DNA from: Galactobacillus timonensis
Lineage (GTDB): Bacteria > Bacillota_I > Bacilli_A > Erysipelotrichales > Erysipelotrichaceae
DNA length: 64,000 nt
Direction of reading: 5' to 3'
NCBI RefSeq assembly: GCF_900240265.1
Contig: NZ_LT964739.1
Coordinates: forward strand, 1,015,820 to 1,079,819
The position numbers and the translations under genes were made by a program. Shown one piece after another: positions 17,365 through 27,569 of this stretch. The notes below the pieces were generated by a model, which had not been told where the DNA came from, ran no database searches, and saw only the letters and a list, made by a program, of their open reading frames with translations. Each line of letters starts with the position of its first letter. Positions within the stretch are counted from its first letter, which is position 1.

Positions 17365-18564
17365 ATGGAAACTGTACGATTGATCTGGATATATTCCGGA
17401 GGTCAACTCGTGCCGTTCAAAGTCGATCAAGCACGCACTGATCTGCTTGGACAGCCCGATTTAGACGTTCTGGCGGATAAAGGCGATGATTCTGTTTACT
17501 ATACAAAACTGCGCAATGATGTAAGGAGAAACTGTCCTGTCTGCGGCTCTGAGCGGGTAATCCTTCACGCCACAGATACAAGAAAAGTTCTGGACGTTTT
17601 GCAACTTTCGGATGGTCAGAAGCAGTTTGTTACCGTCTATGTATACTTTTCGAGGTATATGTGCAGGAACAGCGCCTGCAAGACAACATTTACAGCTCCG
17701 ATGAACTTTGTCTGGTACAACACACTGGTTTCCAAAAGGCTCGCTGCATATGCCCTGGACTGTGCCATGCACATGCCGATGCTGAATGCTTCGGAAGCTG
17801 TCAAGGGAACAATCACCCGTGAGGGAATCAACAAGCTGCTCAAACGCTGGATTGCAGCAAATGATGAAGCCAGATCCAGAGTGCTTCCTGAATTTCTCGG
17901 TATTCATGTCATTGGCATCAAAGGCATTGCAAGAACGCTGATTACTGATGCTGCGCACAACGCCGTGCTTACCATTCTGCCGGATACCTATGATGAAACA
18001 CTGCGTGAATACTTTGCGGATAAAGACGCCCGGCTAGTGAAGAAGGTTATGACGGATTACCACAGCTCCTTCCGGATCATAGCAGAATCAATGTTCCCGG
18101 ATGCGGTTAAGATGCTGTATCTGCCGGATATTCCCGATAAGCTGAAGGACATTGCCCACATACAGGATAAAGATACTGATATATACAAGCTGCAGAGAAG
18201 CAGCACAGCGGATGAACTGATGAACCGCTGCTCGGATATTGACTCCTTCGACCGCTGGGTATCCAGCCTTAAAGGCGATACTGATTCCGAAAAAATGGTT
18301 AAAGCAGATGCCTACTATATCAGAGCTTATATAGGAAACAGACGTTTTCTTGGAGAAGGTTATGTCAACTTACTGGCAAGATTTACAGCCCAGGGAGAAC
18401 GCACGTACAAGTGTCAGTATCCGGCAATCCGGGCACGGCTGTTGTATGGAAGACTGACAGAACCGCTGTCACGCAACAAGGATGTAACGGAATCAGCAAC
18501 ACCGCTGAAGGCTGCTGTGGAATATCTTGAAAATTACGATAAGGAAAACGAGGGTAAAGTATGA
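17365..18564 (+). CDS. ISL3-like transposase homologue, apparently catalytically dead
   Basis: About 400 residues. The N-terminus has the ISL3-type zinc finger (CPVCGS, then MCRNSACKTTF), followed by a helix-turn-helix region and a DDE-like core. In active ISL3 enzymes the core begins LGIDE; here it reads LGIHVI, so the first Asp is His. The second Asp is kept (MTDYHSSF). The usual DRFHVVK block is replaced by LPDIPDKLKD and no catalytic Glu context is seen. No IS ends flank it. Its stop overlaps the hsdM start (ATGA), so it is translated with the restriction operon. It is divergent from tnsC. I infer a domesticated DNA-binding protein: a regulator, a restriction accessory factor or a second target selector. 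The in-frame ATG at 17347 is an alternative start. Confidence 0.65.
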   Translation: METVRLIWIYSGGQLVPFKVDQARTDLLGQPDLDVLADKGDDSVYYTKLRNDVRRNCPVCGSERVILHATDTRKVLDVLQLSDGQKQFVTVYVYFSRYMCRNSACKTTFTAPMNFVWYNTLVSKRLAAYALDCAMHMPMLNASEAVKGTITREGINKLLKRWIAANDEARSRVLPEFLGIHVIGIKGIARTLITDAAHNAVLTILPDTYDETLREYFADKDARLVKKVMTDYHSSFRIIAESMFPDAVKMLYLPDIPDKLKDIAHIQDKDTDIYKLQRSSTADELMNRCSDIDSFDRWVSSLKGDTDSEKMVKADAYYIRAYIGNRRFLGEGYVNLLARFTAQGERTYKCQYPAIRARLLYGRLTEPLSRNKDVTESATPLKAAVEYLENYDKENEGKV

Positions 18565-20339
18565 CGACATCAGATGAAAAGATTCAGGAAGTTGGCAAAA
18601 ATATACAGGAAAAGTCAACGGTAATATGGAACGCCGCAAACAGTCTTTACGGTGCATTCAAGCCGCATGAATACGGCCTTGTGATTCTCCCAATGGCCGT
18701 GATCAAGCGTTTCCATGACTGTCTGCTGCTGACACATGATGCGGTAGTGGAGCTCAGCAGGAAACTGGATGCGCAGGGCATCGTCGTAAAGGACGGCTTC
18801 CTGAAGAAGGCTTCCGGGTATCAGTTCTACAACACCAGTAAGTTCACCTTCCAGACGCTGATCGCTGATCCGGAAAATATCGAAGCCAACTTCAAGGATT
18901 ATCTGAACGGTTTCTCTGACAATGTCTCGGACATTCTCTCCCGCATGAACTTCTATCAGCAGATTGATCGTATGGTAGAGGCAGGACTTCTCTTCCAGGT
19001 CATTTCTGATTTCTCTTCCGAAAAGGCAGACATGGATCCCCGGAAAATCAGCGCTGTTGACTTCGGCTATATTTTTGAGGATCTCGTACGTAGATTTTCC
19101 GAGTCCTACGATGAGGAAGCAGGAGCCCACTTCACTTCCCGTGACATCGTGTATCTGATGTGCGACCTGCTCGTTGATGGTGAAGATTTTAAAGATGGCA
19201 TCAAGAAGACGATCTATGACCAGACGATGGGCACCTCCCAGATGCTTACCTGCATGGAGGAACGGTTGAAGCAGCTCGACAGCAATGCTGATGTTACGGT
19301 ATTCGGTCAGGAGCTGAATCCGTTTACCTTCGGCGTAGCCAAAGCAGACATGCTGATCAGAGGCGGTGATCCGGACAACATGCAGTTTGGCGATACACTC
19401 AGTGATGACAAATTCAAGGGCTATCAGTTCGACTACTGCATCTCCAATCCGCCCTTCGGCATTGACTGGAAGCGTGAAGCAAAGTCCGTTGAAGCCGAAG
19501 CAAAGATGGGAGATGCAGGAAGGTTTGGAGCCGGTCTTCCTTCCAAAAGCGACGGTCAGATGTTGTTCCTGCAGAATGGCATTGCAAAGCTGAAGGAAGA
19601 TGGGCGCATGGCCATCATTCAGAACGGCTCTTCCCTGTTTACGGGCGATGCCGGAAGCGGCCCGTCTGAGATCAGACGCAGAATCATTGAGAATGACTGG
19701 CTGGATGCAATCGTCCAGCTGCCGAACGATGCCTTCATGAACACTGGTATTGCAACCTATATCTGGCTGATTTCAAAGGAAAAGCCGATGAACAGACGTG
19801 GAAAGGTTCAACTGATTGATGCCAGCAAGTGCTATGAGCCGCGCCGCAAGAGCATTGGTTCCAAGCGTGTTGACATCACGGATGCATGCCGCGACATGAT
19901 TGTGGAAGCTTACGGTGCATTTGAGAACAGGGATTACAAGGCAGTGACCGAGTCAGGGAATGAGATTGTATGCAAGTCGAAGATCATGGATTCTGTGGAT
20001 CTTGGCTACTACAAAGTCACGGTGGAGAGCCCGATGCTGAACGGAGACGGCAAGCCGATCCTGAAGAAGGGAAAGATGGTTCCAGATACTGACAAGCGGG
20101 ATACAGAGACAATTCCGCTGGATGAAGATATTGATGCTTACATTGCCAGAGAAGTGAAGCCGTACAATCCTGACTGCTGGGTGGATGAGAGCAAGACAAA
20201 GATCGGGTATGAGATTCCCTTTACCCGTGTCTTCTACGAATATAAGCAGCTGGAGCCTGCGGATCAGATTGCAGAGCGGATTAAACAGCGTGAGAAAGTG
20301 CAGATGGAAAAGCTGCAGAAGCTGTTTGGAGATGAGTGA
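18561..20339 (+). CDS. hsdM: Type I restriction-modification, methyltransferase subunit
   Basis: 592 residues. N-terminal HsdM helical domain, then an N6-adenine methyltransferase core. SAM-site region TMGTSQMLTCMEER and FGQELNPFTFGVAKADM, catalytic motif IV NPPFG (ISNPPFGIDWKR). The GTSQML form of motif I differs from the common GTGGML but keeps the glycine turn. Start overlaps the stop of the ISL3-like gene. Forms the modification complex with HsdS. Confidence 0.95.
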   Translation: MTTSDEKIQEVGKNIQEKSTVIWNAANSLYGAFKPHEYGLVILPMAVIKRFHDCLLLTHDAVVELSRKLDAQGIVVKDGFLKKASGYQFYNTSKFTFQTLIADPENIEANFKDYLNGFSDNVSDILSRMNFYQQIDRMVEAGLLFQVISDFSSEKADMDPRKISAVDFGYIFEDLVRRFSESYDEEAGAHFTSRDIVYLMCDLLVDGEDFKDGIKKTIYDQTMGTSQMLTCMEERLKQLDSNADVTVFGQELNPFTFGVAKADMLIRGGDPDNMQFGDTLSDDKFKGYQFDYCISNPPFGIDWKREAKSVEAEAKMGDAGRFGAGLPSKSDGQMLFLQNGIAKLKEDGRMAIIQNGSSLFTGDAGSGPSEIRRRIIENDWLDAIVQLPNDAFMNTGIATYIWLISKEKPMNRRGKVQLIDASKCYEPRRKSIGSKRVDITDACRDMIVEAYGAFENRDYKAVTESGNEIVCKSKIMDSVDLGYYKVTVESPMLNGDGKPILKKGKMVPDTDKRDTETIPLDEDIDAYIAREVKPYNPDCWVDESKTKIGYEIPFTRVFYEYKQLEPADQIAERIKQREKVQMEKLQKLFGDE

Positions 20340-20340
20340 C

Positions 20341-21633
20341 ATGACAGAAATGAAGGACAGCGGATTTGCTTGGACAGGCAGCATACCAAAGAACTGGAAA
20401 ATGGAACGCCTTCAATGGCATCTAGATGAGATAAATGAGAAGAATGATCCAGTTAAAACAGAAAGAATATTATCGCTCACTAATAAACTTGGCGTAATTC
20501 CATATGAAGATAAGGGCGATCAAGGAAATAAAGCTAAAACAGACGTGAGTCAGTACAAAATTGCTTATTCAAATACTATTGTTGCCAATAGTATGAATAT
20601 TTTGATTGGGTCTGTAGGAATTTCAAAATATTACGGATGTGTAAGCCCTGTTTATTATGTTTTTAGAGCAAAAAAAGGCTCAAATCTCAAATTTGTAAAC
20701 TATATACTGCAATGCCCGCAATTTCAAAAGGAACTGAGAAAATATGCAAATGGAATCCTTGAAATAAGGTTGAGATTATCTTCAGCTGATATCCTTAAGC
20801 GCCCGGTTCCTTTTCCTGATTTAGAAACACAGAATCAAATTGTTGACTATTTGGATTATAAATGTGCAGATATTGATTCTGCTGTTTCTGAAGCAAAAGC
20901 CAGCATTGAAGACTATAAGGTTCTGAGGCAGTCAATCATCACGCATGCTGTGACAAAGGGACTGAATCCAGACGCAATTATGGCAGAATATAACAATCTT
21001 TTTTATAGAAATATTCCTAGCAATTGGCATATTGTTAAAATTTCCAATGTGCTTGCTGGAATTAAAGATGGTGAACATGGAACGGTAGAGAGAGTTGAAA
21101 ATGGGGAACTGTATCTTAGCGCTAAGAATATGTCAGACGCAGGTGTAACCATTGGTAATAACGAAAGTAAAATATCACATGCAGATTATAAAAAAATAAC
21201 AGCACACGGTTTTCCTCAAAAAGGAGATGTGCTGCTTTGCTGCGTTGGTGCGACGATCGGCAAGTGCTGTATTTATCCGTTCGATAACACGTATGCCTTT
21301 CAAAGAAGTGTTGCTTTTCTCAGAGTGAACGACAGCATGACTAATGGTTATCTGAGATACTGTCTTCAGTCCACACCAATAAAAGAGCAAGAATCATTAC
21401 TGATAAATAAATCAGCTATAGGCGGACTATACATCGGATCAATATTGAAAATGATGATACCGTATCCGCCAATTGACGAACAAAAAAAGATCACGGATTA
21501 CTTGGATAAAAAATGTAAAGAAATCAATGAAATAATAAGCAACAAACAACTTATCATTTCAGACCTTGAATCTTATAAGAGGTCTCTCATCTATGAGTGC
21601 GTCACTGGAAAGCGGGAGGTGCCAAATGCCTGA
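20341..21633 (+). CDS. hsdS: Type I restriction-modification, specificity subunit
   Basis: About 430 residues with two target-recognition halves. The first opens [20 protein letters not shown], the second [20 protein letters not shown]. Each is followed by a conserved helix ([20 protein letters not shown] and [20 protein letters not shown]). I use the ATG at 20341 since GGAG lies 9 bp before it; an ATG at 20332 would overlap hsdM. Noticeably more AT-rich than hsdM and hsdR, as is common for swapped specificity genes. Confidence 0.93.
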   Translation: MTEMKDSGFAWTGSIPKNWKMERLQWHLDEINEKNDPVKTERILSLTNKLGVIPYEDKGDQGNKAKTDVSQYKIAYSNTIVANSMNILIGSVGISKYYGCVSPVYYVFRAKKGSNLKFVNYILQCPQFQKELRKYANGILEIRLRLSSADILKRPVPFPDLETQNQIVDYLDYKCADIDSAVSEAKASIEDYKVLRQSIITHAVTKGLNPDAIMAEYNNLFYRNIPSNWHIVKISNVLAGIKDGEHGTVERVENGELYLSAKNMSDAGVTIGNNESKISHADYKKITAHGFPQKGDVLLCCVGATIGKCCIYPFDNTYAFQRSVAFLRVNDSMTNGYLRYCLQSTPIKEQESLLINKSAIGGLYIGSILKMMIPYPPIDEQKKITDYLDKKCKEINEIISNKQLIISDLESYKRSLIYECVTGKREVPNA

Positions 21634-24600
21634 TACAGAAAAACAGTTTGAATCTGATATTGAATCTTTTCTCATCTCCCCGCAAGGCGGATGGCAGAAA
21701 GCAGATGATTCTGGCTATAAGAAGTCCATTGATATGGCTCTTGATCTGGATACGCTCATTGATTTCGTATCGAAGTCTCAGCCAGTGGAATGGTCTCGCT
21801 TCGTCAAAAGCGCAGGCCGTGATCCGAAGCAGAAGTTCTATGAAATTTTTGAAGATGCAGTCCGTACAGACGGCCTGATTGCCGTTCTGAGGCATGGTTT
21901 CAAGTACCGTGGAATTCTCTTCCGCGTCTGCTATTTCAAGCCGGAATCAACGCTTAATGAGCTTGCTGCAAAGCATTACAAACAGAATATTTGCCAGTGC
22001 ATCAGGCAGTGGCATTACTCTGCCGAGAACAGCAACAGTGTCGACATGATGCTTGCTGTCAATGGTATTCCTGTAGTTGCCATTGAGCTGAAGAATCAGC
22101 TTACCGGCCAGTCTGTGGATAACGCCAAGCAGCAGTGGATGACTGACCGTGACCCAAGAGAGAAGTGCTTCAAGCTGAATCACCGCATCCTGGCCTTCTT
22201 CTGTGCTGATCTCTACCAGGTATGGATGACCACAGAGCTGAAGAAGGAAGCAACTTTCTTCATGCCGTTCAACCAGGGATCCAATGGCCCGGGTGTTGAC
22301 GGTGGTGCTGGCAATCCTCCGAGTAAGGACAGCGATTATGCCACTTCCTACTTCTGGAAGAATGTTCTGCAGAAGGATTCCATGCTGGATATCCTGCAGA
22401 AGTTCATCTCCTATGATGTGAAGCGTGAAGAAGTCATGAACCATGACACCGGGGAGATAAAGGAAAAGGTCTCAAAGCGTGTCATTTTCCCGAGGTATCA
22501 TCAGCTGGATGTGGTCAGGAAGCTGATTGCGGACGTGAAGGAGAACGGCACCGGAAAGAGCTATCTGATTCAGCACAGTGCCGGTTCCGGCAAGTCCAAT
22601 TCCATTGCATGGACTGCATACCGCCTGGCATCTCTGCATAACAATCAGAATGAGCCGGTATTCACGTCTGTCATTATCGTCACCGACAGACGGCTTCTGG
22701 ATGCTCAGTTGCAAGATACGATCCGCGGTTTTGATCATACACTCGGCTCTGTTGTAACCATTGATGAGAAGAAGAACTCTCAGGATCTGCTGCAGGCTGT
22801 CAATGACGGAAGAAGAATCATTGTAACTACTCTCCAGAAGTTCCCTGTCATCTATAAGGAAGTAAAAGAAACATCAGGCAAGACATTTGCCGTCATCATT
22901 GACGAAGCTCATTCCTCTCAGACCGGCAAGGCTGCTGCCAAACTGAAATATGCTCTGGCAGACAAGGAAGACGCTCTGAAGGAATATGCTGAGATTGAAG
23001 GAGAAGCAGAAGCATCTGAGGAAGATCGTGATGACCGTATGGTACAGGAACTGATCTCACAGGGCAAACATAAGAACATTTCTTACTTTGCCTTCACTGC
23101 TACACCGAAGGCTTCAACGCTTGAACTTTTCGGTACACCAACACCGGATGGCAGATATGTCCCGTTCCATGTATATTCCATGCGTCAGGCAATTGAAGAG
23201 CATTTCATCATGGATGTTCTGCAGAACTACATGACTTATAAGATGTGCTATGAGATTGCAAAGAACATTCCGGATAATCCGAATGTTCCCACCAGTAAGG
23301 CGCTGAAGGTAATCCGCCGCTTTGAAGAGCTGCACCCTCACAACCTGCAGCAGAAAGCGCAGATCATCGTTGAAACATATCGTACTGTGACAAAACCTTC
23401 CATTGGCGGCAAGGGCAAGATGATGGTGGTTACAGAATCCCGCCTGGCAGCAGTCCGCTACTACCATGAAATCAAGGCATACATTGATGCCAAGGGATAT
23501 GATGACAAGATTTTCGTTGCTTTCTCCGGCTCTCTGAAGGATCCGGATGAAGTCAATGGGCCTGAATACACGGAATCCGGCATGAATGTTGATTCCCAGG
23601 GACATCATGTAACAGAGTCTCAGACCCGCAGTGTATTCCATGATGAAGGAAATATCCTGATCGTAGCTGAAAAGTATCAGACCGGATTCGATGAGCCTCT
23701 GCTGCACACTATGATCGTTGACAAGAAACTGAGAGATGTGAAGGCTGTGCAGACTTTGTCTCGCCTGAACCGCATTTATCCTGGAAAGACGGATACCTTC
23801 ATCCTGGACTTCAAGAACACTGTAGAAGATATCAAGGAAGCCTTCGAACCGTTCTATAAGACCACAGAGCTTGAGAAGGAAACAGATGTTAACAAGATCT
23901 ACCAGGTTCAGAAGGAACTGAGAGCATTCAATCTTTATGATGATATTGATGTAAAGAAAGTCACGGATATCTATCTTGGTGAAAAACGTATCAGCAGCAT
24001 CCAGGGCAAGATTACCAACGCATTGCTGCCAGTCGCACAGAGATACAACGCCATTGATGATGTTACAAAGCGGATTACGTTCCGCAAGACCGTTAAGGCA
24101 TTTGTACGGTATTATAACTTCATTACGCAGTTGAGCCGCATGTTTGACAAGGATCTGCACAAGGAATACATCTTCTGCAGCTACCTGTACAGGCTGCTTC
24201 CACCGGAGCCAACAACACCATTTGACCTCGGTGAGAAGGTAAAGCTGGAATACTATCACCTGGAGAAGACATTCGAAGGCGCCATTATGCTGGATGGAAC
24301 AGCACCAATGATTGCACCGCCGACATTGAATCCAACTGGCGGAGAAGCTGAAAAGAAGTCCCCGCTGGATGATGTCATTGATGAGATCAACAAGGAATAT
24401 AAGGGCAACTTCACGGATGCAGACAAAGTTATTGTCAAATCTCTGCATGACAAGCTGGTGAAGGATCCTAAGGTTCAGGCTTCTGCTCGTCAGGATGGAG
24501 AGAAGATGTTTACCAACAGCATCTTCCCGAAGGCATTTGAGGATACGGCACAGGCCGCATATATCGAGTCCATGGATTCCTATTCCAGCCTGTTCCAGGA

Positions 24601-24679
24601 TAAGGATAAGTACAATGCCATCATGATGGCACTGGCTGGTGAACTGTTCAGGGAACTTGCCAATGCGCCAAGAACATAA
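21626..24679 (+). CDS. hsdR: Type I restriction-modification, restriction/translocase subunit
   Basis: About 1,017 residues. N-terminal endonuclease site ([20 protein letters not shown], the D...ExK pattern), then a superfamily 2 motor: Walker [14 protein letters not shown] box VIIDEAHSS and FTATPK, then helicase motif regions FQTGFDEPL and QTLSRLNR. Start at 21626 has GGGAGGT upstream and overlaps the hsdS end by 8 bp. All three subunits look intact, so this is a working defence cargo. Confidence 0.95.
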   Translation: MPDTEKQFESDIESFLISPQGGWQKADDSGYKKSIDMALDLDTLIDFVSKSQPVEWSRFVKSAGRDPKQKFYEIFEDAVRTDGLIAVLRHGFKYRGILFRVCYFKPESTLNELAAKHYKQNICQCIRQWHYSAENSNSVDMMLAVNGIPVVAIELKNQLTGQSVDNAKQQWMTDRDPREKCFKLNHRILAFFCADLYQVWMTTELKKEATFFMPFNQGSNGPGVDGGAGNPPSKDSDYATSYFWKNVLQKDSMLDILQKFISYDVKREEVMNHDTGEIKEKVSKRVIFPRYHQLDVVRKLIADVKENGTGKSYLIQHSAGSGKSNSIAWTAYRLASLHNNQNEPVFTSVIIVTDRRLLDAQLQDTIRGFDHTLGSVVTIDEKKNSQDLLQAVNDGRRIIVTTLQKFPVIYKEVKETSGKTFAVIIDEAHSSQTGKAAAKLKYALADKEDALKEYAEIEGEAEASEEDRDDRMVQELISQGKHKNISYFAFTATPKASTLELFGTPTPDGRYVPFHVYSMRQAIEEHFIMDVLQNYMTYKMCYEIAKNIPDNPNVPTSKALKVIRRFEELHPHNLQQKAQIIVETYRTVTKPSIGGKGKMMVVTESRLAAVRYYHEIKAYIDAKGYDDKIFVAFSGSLKDPDEVNGPEYTESGMNVDSQGHHVTESQTRSVFHDEGNILIVAEKYQTGFDEPLLHTMIVDKKLRDVKAVQTLSRLNRIYPGKTDTFILDFKNTVEDIKEAFEPFYKTTELEKETDVNKIYQVQKELRAFNLYDDIDVKKVTDIYLGEKRISSIQGKITNALLPVAQRYNAIDDVTKRITFRKTVKAFVRYYNFITQLSRMFDKDLHKEYIFCSYLYRLLPPEPTTPFDLGEKVKLEYYHLEKTFEGAIMLDGTAPMIAPPTLNPTGGEAEKKSPLDDVIDEINKEYKGNFTDADKVIVKSLHDKLVKDPKVQASARQDGEKMFTNSIFPKAFEDTAQAAYIESMDSYSSLFQDKDKYNAIMMALAGELFRELANAPRT

Positions 24680-24704
24680 GAAACAGAGTTATAAAACAGC
24701 AGGA

Positions 24705-24733
24705 AGGCCGCATGGAATGTGCGGTCTTTCATT
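24705..24733 (+). terminator. Terminator of the hsd operon
   Basis: GGCCGCAT and ATGTGCGGTC arms with a short loop, followed by TTTC and T-rich sequence. Confidence 0.65.
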
Positions 24734-24855
24734 TTGAGCTCCGCACAATCATAATGCCCAATAAAAAAGCTATTTTTAATAAAGAATGTGGCATTCACTA
24801 AACGGCATCTGATGACAGATGGTACAGCCGCAAGCAATAAATGAGGTACGCCAGT

Positions 24856-27426
24856 ATGAAGAAAGTACGAAGAATATTGATATCACTGATGCTTGCTGTC
24901 AGCATGAATGGTACTGCAGAATCCTGGACATTAGCAGAAGAAACATCAGCACCGACAGAAGCAACTGCAGAGGCAGCGGCAACGGATGATGCAGAAAGCA
25001 GCACGGCAGATACCAAAGATACCATCGTTTCTGACACTGATGCCGTCTCGACTGGTACAGATGACGTAAACTCTGAAAATACCGTTAATGACGGTGAAAC
25101 ATCCAATTCTGACGATTCCGTAGATGCGCCCTCTGACGTGAACGGAGGTAATACTGACTCTGAAACTGGATCTTTGAGTGATAATGTCGCTGAGATAGAC
25201 GGTGCTGTTTCTGCTAGCCAGGCTCAAAAGGCGCAAGCCTCTTTTTCTTCTGTCTCTCTAATGGGTAAAACCGCAACTGCATCAAATACTGTAACATATC
25301 GTGACTATGGCAATGTGGTGATAAACGGCTTCCATGGAGAAACCGGAACCCGCACTGATGGTTATGATTTTGAACTGATACTGTCTCAGCGCGATTGGAA
25401 TCTTTCAAGGACTGCAGGAGTGTCTTTTGCTGTTCCAACAGCAGAAGAAAACGTTCCTGCCGAGTGTCTTCCAAATGGTTATTACTGGGATGGAAGAATC
25501 TGGGGACAACAATACCATACAATGATCAACGGGCAAACCAAAACACAGCCAGAATATCGTCTTTGGATGAATTACTATGCCTCGGTAAAAACATATACAA
25601 TCACATATAACCTTAACGGCGGAACGAATAATGACGAAAATCCGGACACATACAATATTCTATATGGTGTATCACTCAAGCCTGCCACAAAGGATGGCTA
25701 CTACTTTGTCGGCTGGACAACTGACGAAGCAGGAACAGACTTTGTAACAGGAATCAATGAAGGAAAGGACGCTGTGTTTACCGACGGCAGCGAAAATTTC
25801 TCGGAATCTGTTCTTTTTAGCGAACTCGCATCAAGAGAGACAGGAAATGTTGCATTGTACGCCCAATGGGCAGCGCCCGGAACGATGTATACACTGGCAC
25901 TTGATCCTAATGGCGGAAAGTTCTCGGGCACGCAGGGAACACCTTGCGTAATTTCGCCATACGATAAAGAACATTCACTGGCGCTTGGTGAATCATATTA
26001 TTGGTCAGTTGATTTTCTGGATGCCATTAAAGCGGGGTATACGTTTGACGGATGGTATTCAGAGCCAGATGGCGGTGAGAAAGTCTACGATCAGGAAGGC
26101 CATTGCATAGAAGGAACATATTGGGATATTAATAATAGATATCAATATCCTCATGATCTTACGGTTTATGCGCATTATGTGCCAAATGATTACACAATAT
26201 TATTTGATCCCAATGGCGGTACTGGAGCAATGAGCAATGAAACCATCACGTATGATACTGAGCAGGCATTAACAGGAAACACTTATACACGGACGAGATA
26301 TACATTCAAAGGCTGGAATACTGCAGCTGATGGAAGCGGTGTAGCTTATGCTGATGGCGAAGTTATTAAGAATCTTGCTGAGAGTGGAACAGTGACACTG
26401 TATGCTCAATGGACTGCAAACCGTTACACCATTACATGGGATGCAAATGGTGGTACTGGCGGCGGAGAAAGCGGATATTCCTACCCCTATTTTGACAGTG
26501 TTGATTTTTGGATTCAGAGTTATCCATCAAGGAAGTATTATTCGTTACTCGGCATGTATGACTCTGATGGGAATCAGGTTTATGCATACAGTTATATGTC
26601 CGCCGAATCATTGGCAAAATGGAAACAATCAAATGCAGCAGGATGGTATTGCACCGCAGTGAAAGGCAAATACTGGTCAGACAATGACGGTAATGCTACA
26701 TGGATATATCCCGGCGATGTAACAGCTATTGCAAAGTGGCAGCGCAACACGGGCAATCTGACTATCAGTGAAACTACAACAGGCAATTTTGGTTCCAAGG
26801 ATAAGTCATTCCCTGTTACCATCACCCTTACCGATCCTGTTGATTCCACTGGTTCTGACCTATCAGCATGGGCATCAGCAAACGGTGCAACGTATTCCAA
26901 CGGCACCGCCACCCTTACTCTTAACCTTTCCGGCAGCAACTCCAAAACTCTAACTATTCCTTCCGGCTGCACCTATACCGTTTCTCAAGCCGAAGCGCAA
27001 TACTATACAACCTCCATCGAGAACGCCTCCGGAACCATTCCGGATAACAGCGGCGCTGTGACCGCAACCGTTACAAATACACTCGGCAAGGCTGATCTCA
27101 CCGTTTCCAAATCTGTTTCCGGCAACTTTGGCTCCAAAGACAGATACTTCAAATTCATCGTTGATCTGAAGAACCTCGGAGTAGACGAAACCTATAGCCT
27201 TGATCTGAGCAATGCCTCAGAAAAAACGACGACCAATAACGGCACAAATACTGTCCAGACCAATCCGGCGACATTCACAACGGATGCAAACGGCAACGCC
27301 ACGGTCACTGTCTGGCTGAAACATGGGGAATCCATCGTATTCAAGGATCTCTACGAAAGCTGTACCTATAACATTACGGAAGATCCGGAGAATTACACGG
27401 CAAGCAGCAAAATAACAGCAAACTGA
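24856..27426 (+). CDS. Large cell-surface protein with B-repeats, anchor missing
   Basis: About 856 residues. Signal peptide (KKVRRILISLMLAVSMNGTA), then an acidic Ser/Thr/Asp linker of about 80 residues. Next come several InlB B-repeat/Listeria-Bacteroides modules, recognisable by (F/W)D.NGG, Y.F.GW and VTLYAQW, and two DUF7601-like pilin modules (each beginning with GNFGSKD). I use ATG 24856, with GAGG 9 bp upstream. The second DUF7601 module stops early at SSKITAN. Relatives go on to FTNTLEG.VPTGI and a membrane helix; that tail is absent here but occurs in separate small genes at 29.2-29.9 kb. The product would be secreted but not anchored. I infer a break by rearrangement or by the IS110 insertion. 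Confidence 0.82.
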   Translation: MKKVRRILISLMLAVSMNGTAESWTLAEETSAPTEATAEAAATDDAESSTADTKDTIVSDTDAVSTGTDDVNSENTVNDGETSNSDDSVDAPSDVNGGNTDSETGSLSDNVAEIDGAVSASQAQKAQASFSSVSLMGKTATASNTVTYRDYGNVVINGFHGETGTRTDGYDFELILSQRDWNLSRTAGVSFAVPTAEENVPAECLPNGYYWDGRIWGQQYHTMINGQTKTQPEYRLWMNYYASVKTYTITYNLNGGTNNDENPDTYNILYGVSLKPATKDGYYFVGWTTDEAGTDFVTGINEGKDAVFTDGSENFSESVLFSELASRETGNVALYAQWAAPGTMYTLALDPNGGKFSGTQGTPCVISPYDKEHSLALGESYYWSVDFLDAIKAGYTFDGWYSEPDGGEKVYDQEGHCIEGTYWDINNRYQYPHDLTVYAHYVPNDYTILFDPNGGTGAMSNETITYDTEQALTGNTYTRTRYTFKGWNTAADGSGVAYADGEVIKNLAESGTVTLYAQWTANRYTITWDANGGTGGGESGYSYPYFDSVDFWIQSYPSRKYYSLLGMYDSDGNQVYAYSYMSAESLAKWKQSNAAGWYCTAVKGKYWSDNDGNATWIYPGDVTAIAKWQRNTGNLTISETTTGNFGSKDKSFPVTITLTDPVDSTGSDLSAWASANGATYSNGTATLTLNLSGSNSKTLTIPSGCTYTVSQAEAQYYTTSIENASGTIPDNSGAVTATVTNTLGKADLTVSKSVSGNFGSKDRYFKFIVDLKNLGVDETYSLDLSNASEKTTTNNGTNTVQTNPATFTTDANGNATVTVWLKHGESIVFKDLYESCTYNITEDPENYTASSKITAN

Positions 27427-27437
27427 AGAGGCACATT

Positions 27438-27494
27438 ATGAAATTCAGAAGTGTGAACAATACTAAGCGATGGCGACGACATAAGCCGCAATAA
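27438..27494 (+). other. Very short basic reading frame
   Basis: Eighteen codons (MKFRSVNNTKRWRRRHKPQ) after GAGGCAC. It looks like the first residues of a further gene cut off at the IS110 junction. Not supported as an independent gene. Confidence 0.25.
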
Positions 27495-27507
27495 AACAAC
27501 AGCACCG

Positions 27508-27551
27508 TGGCGAGTGCTAACGTAACCTTAAAAGGTTACATACCTTCGCCA
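27508..27551. ncRNA. Two-tier hairpin at the downstream end of IS110
   Basis: Outer arms TGGCGA/TCGCCA enclose a perfect inner stem GTAACCTT-AA-AAGGTTAC (27522-27539). There is no T run, so it is not a standard terminator. It lies between the transposase stop and the host flank, where a subset of IS110 elements carries structured RNA. Could also be a DNA hairpin at the element end. Confidence 0.35.
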
Positions 27552-27569
27552 GAAGCTTTATTTGGAATT

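Noticed and set aside
23248..23262. GAGATTGCAAAG in hsdR as a possible internal transposon end
   Set aside because: It encodes the in-frame residues YEIAKN of HsdR and lacks neighbouring sites or a tip.
27508..27551. Hairpin as the terminator of the surface-protein gene
   Set aside because: Strong stem but no T run, and it lies beyond the probable IS110 junction.
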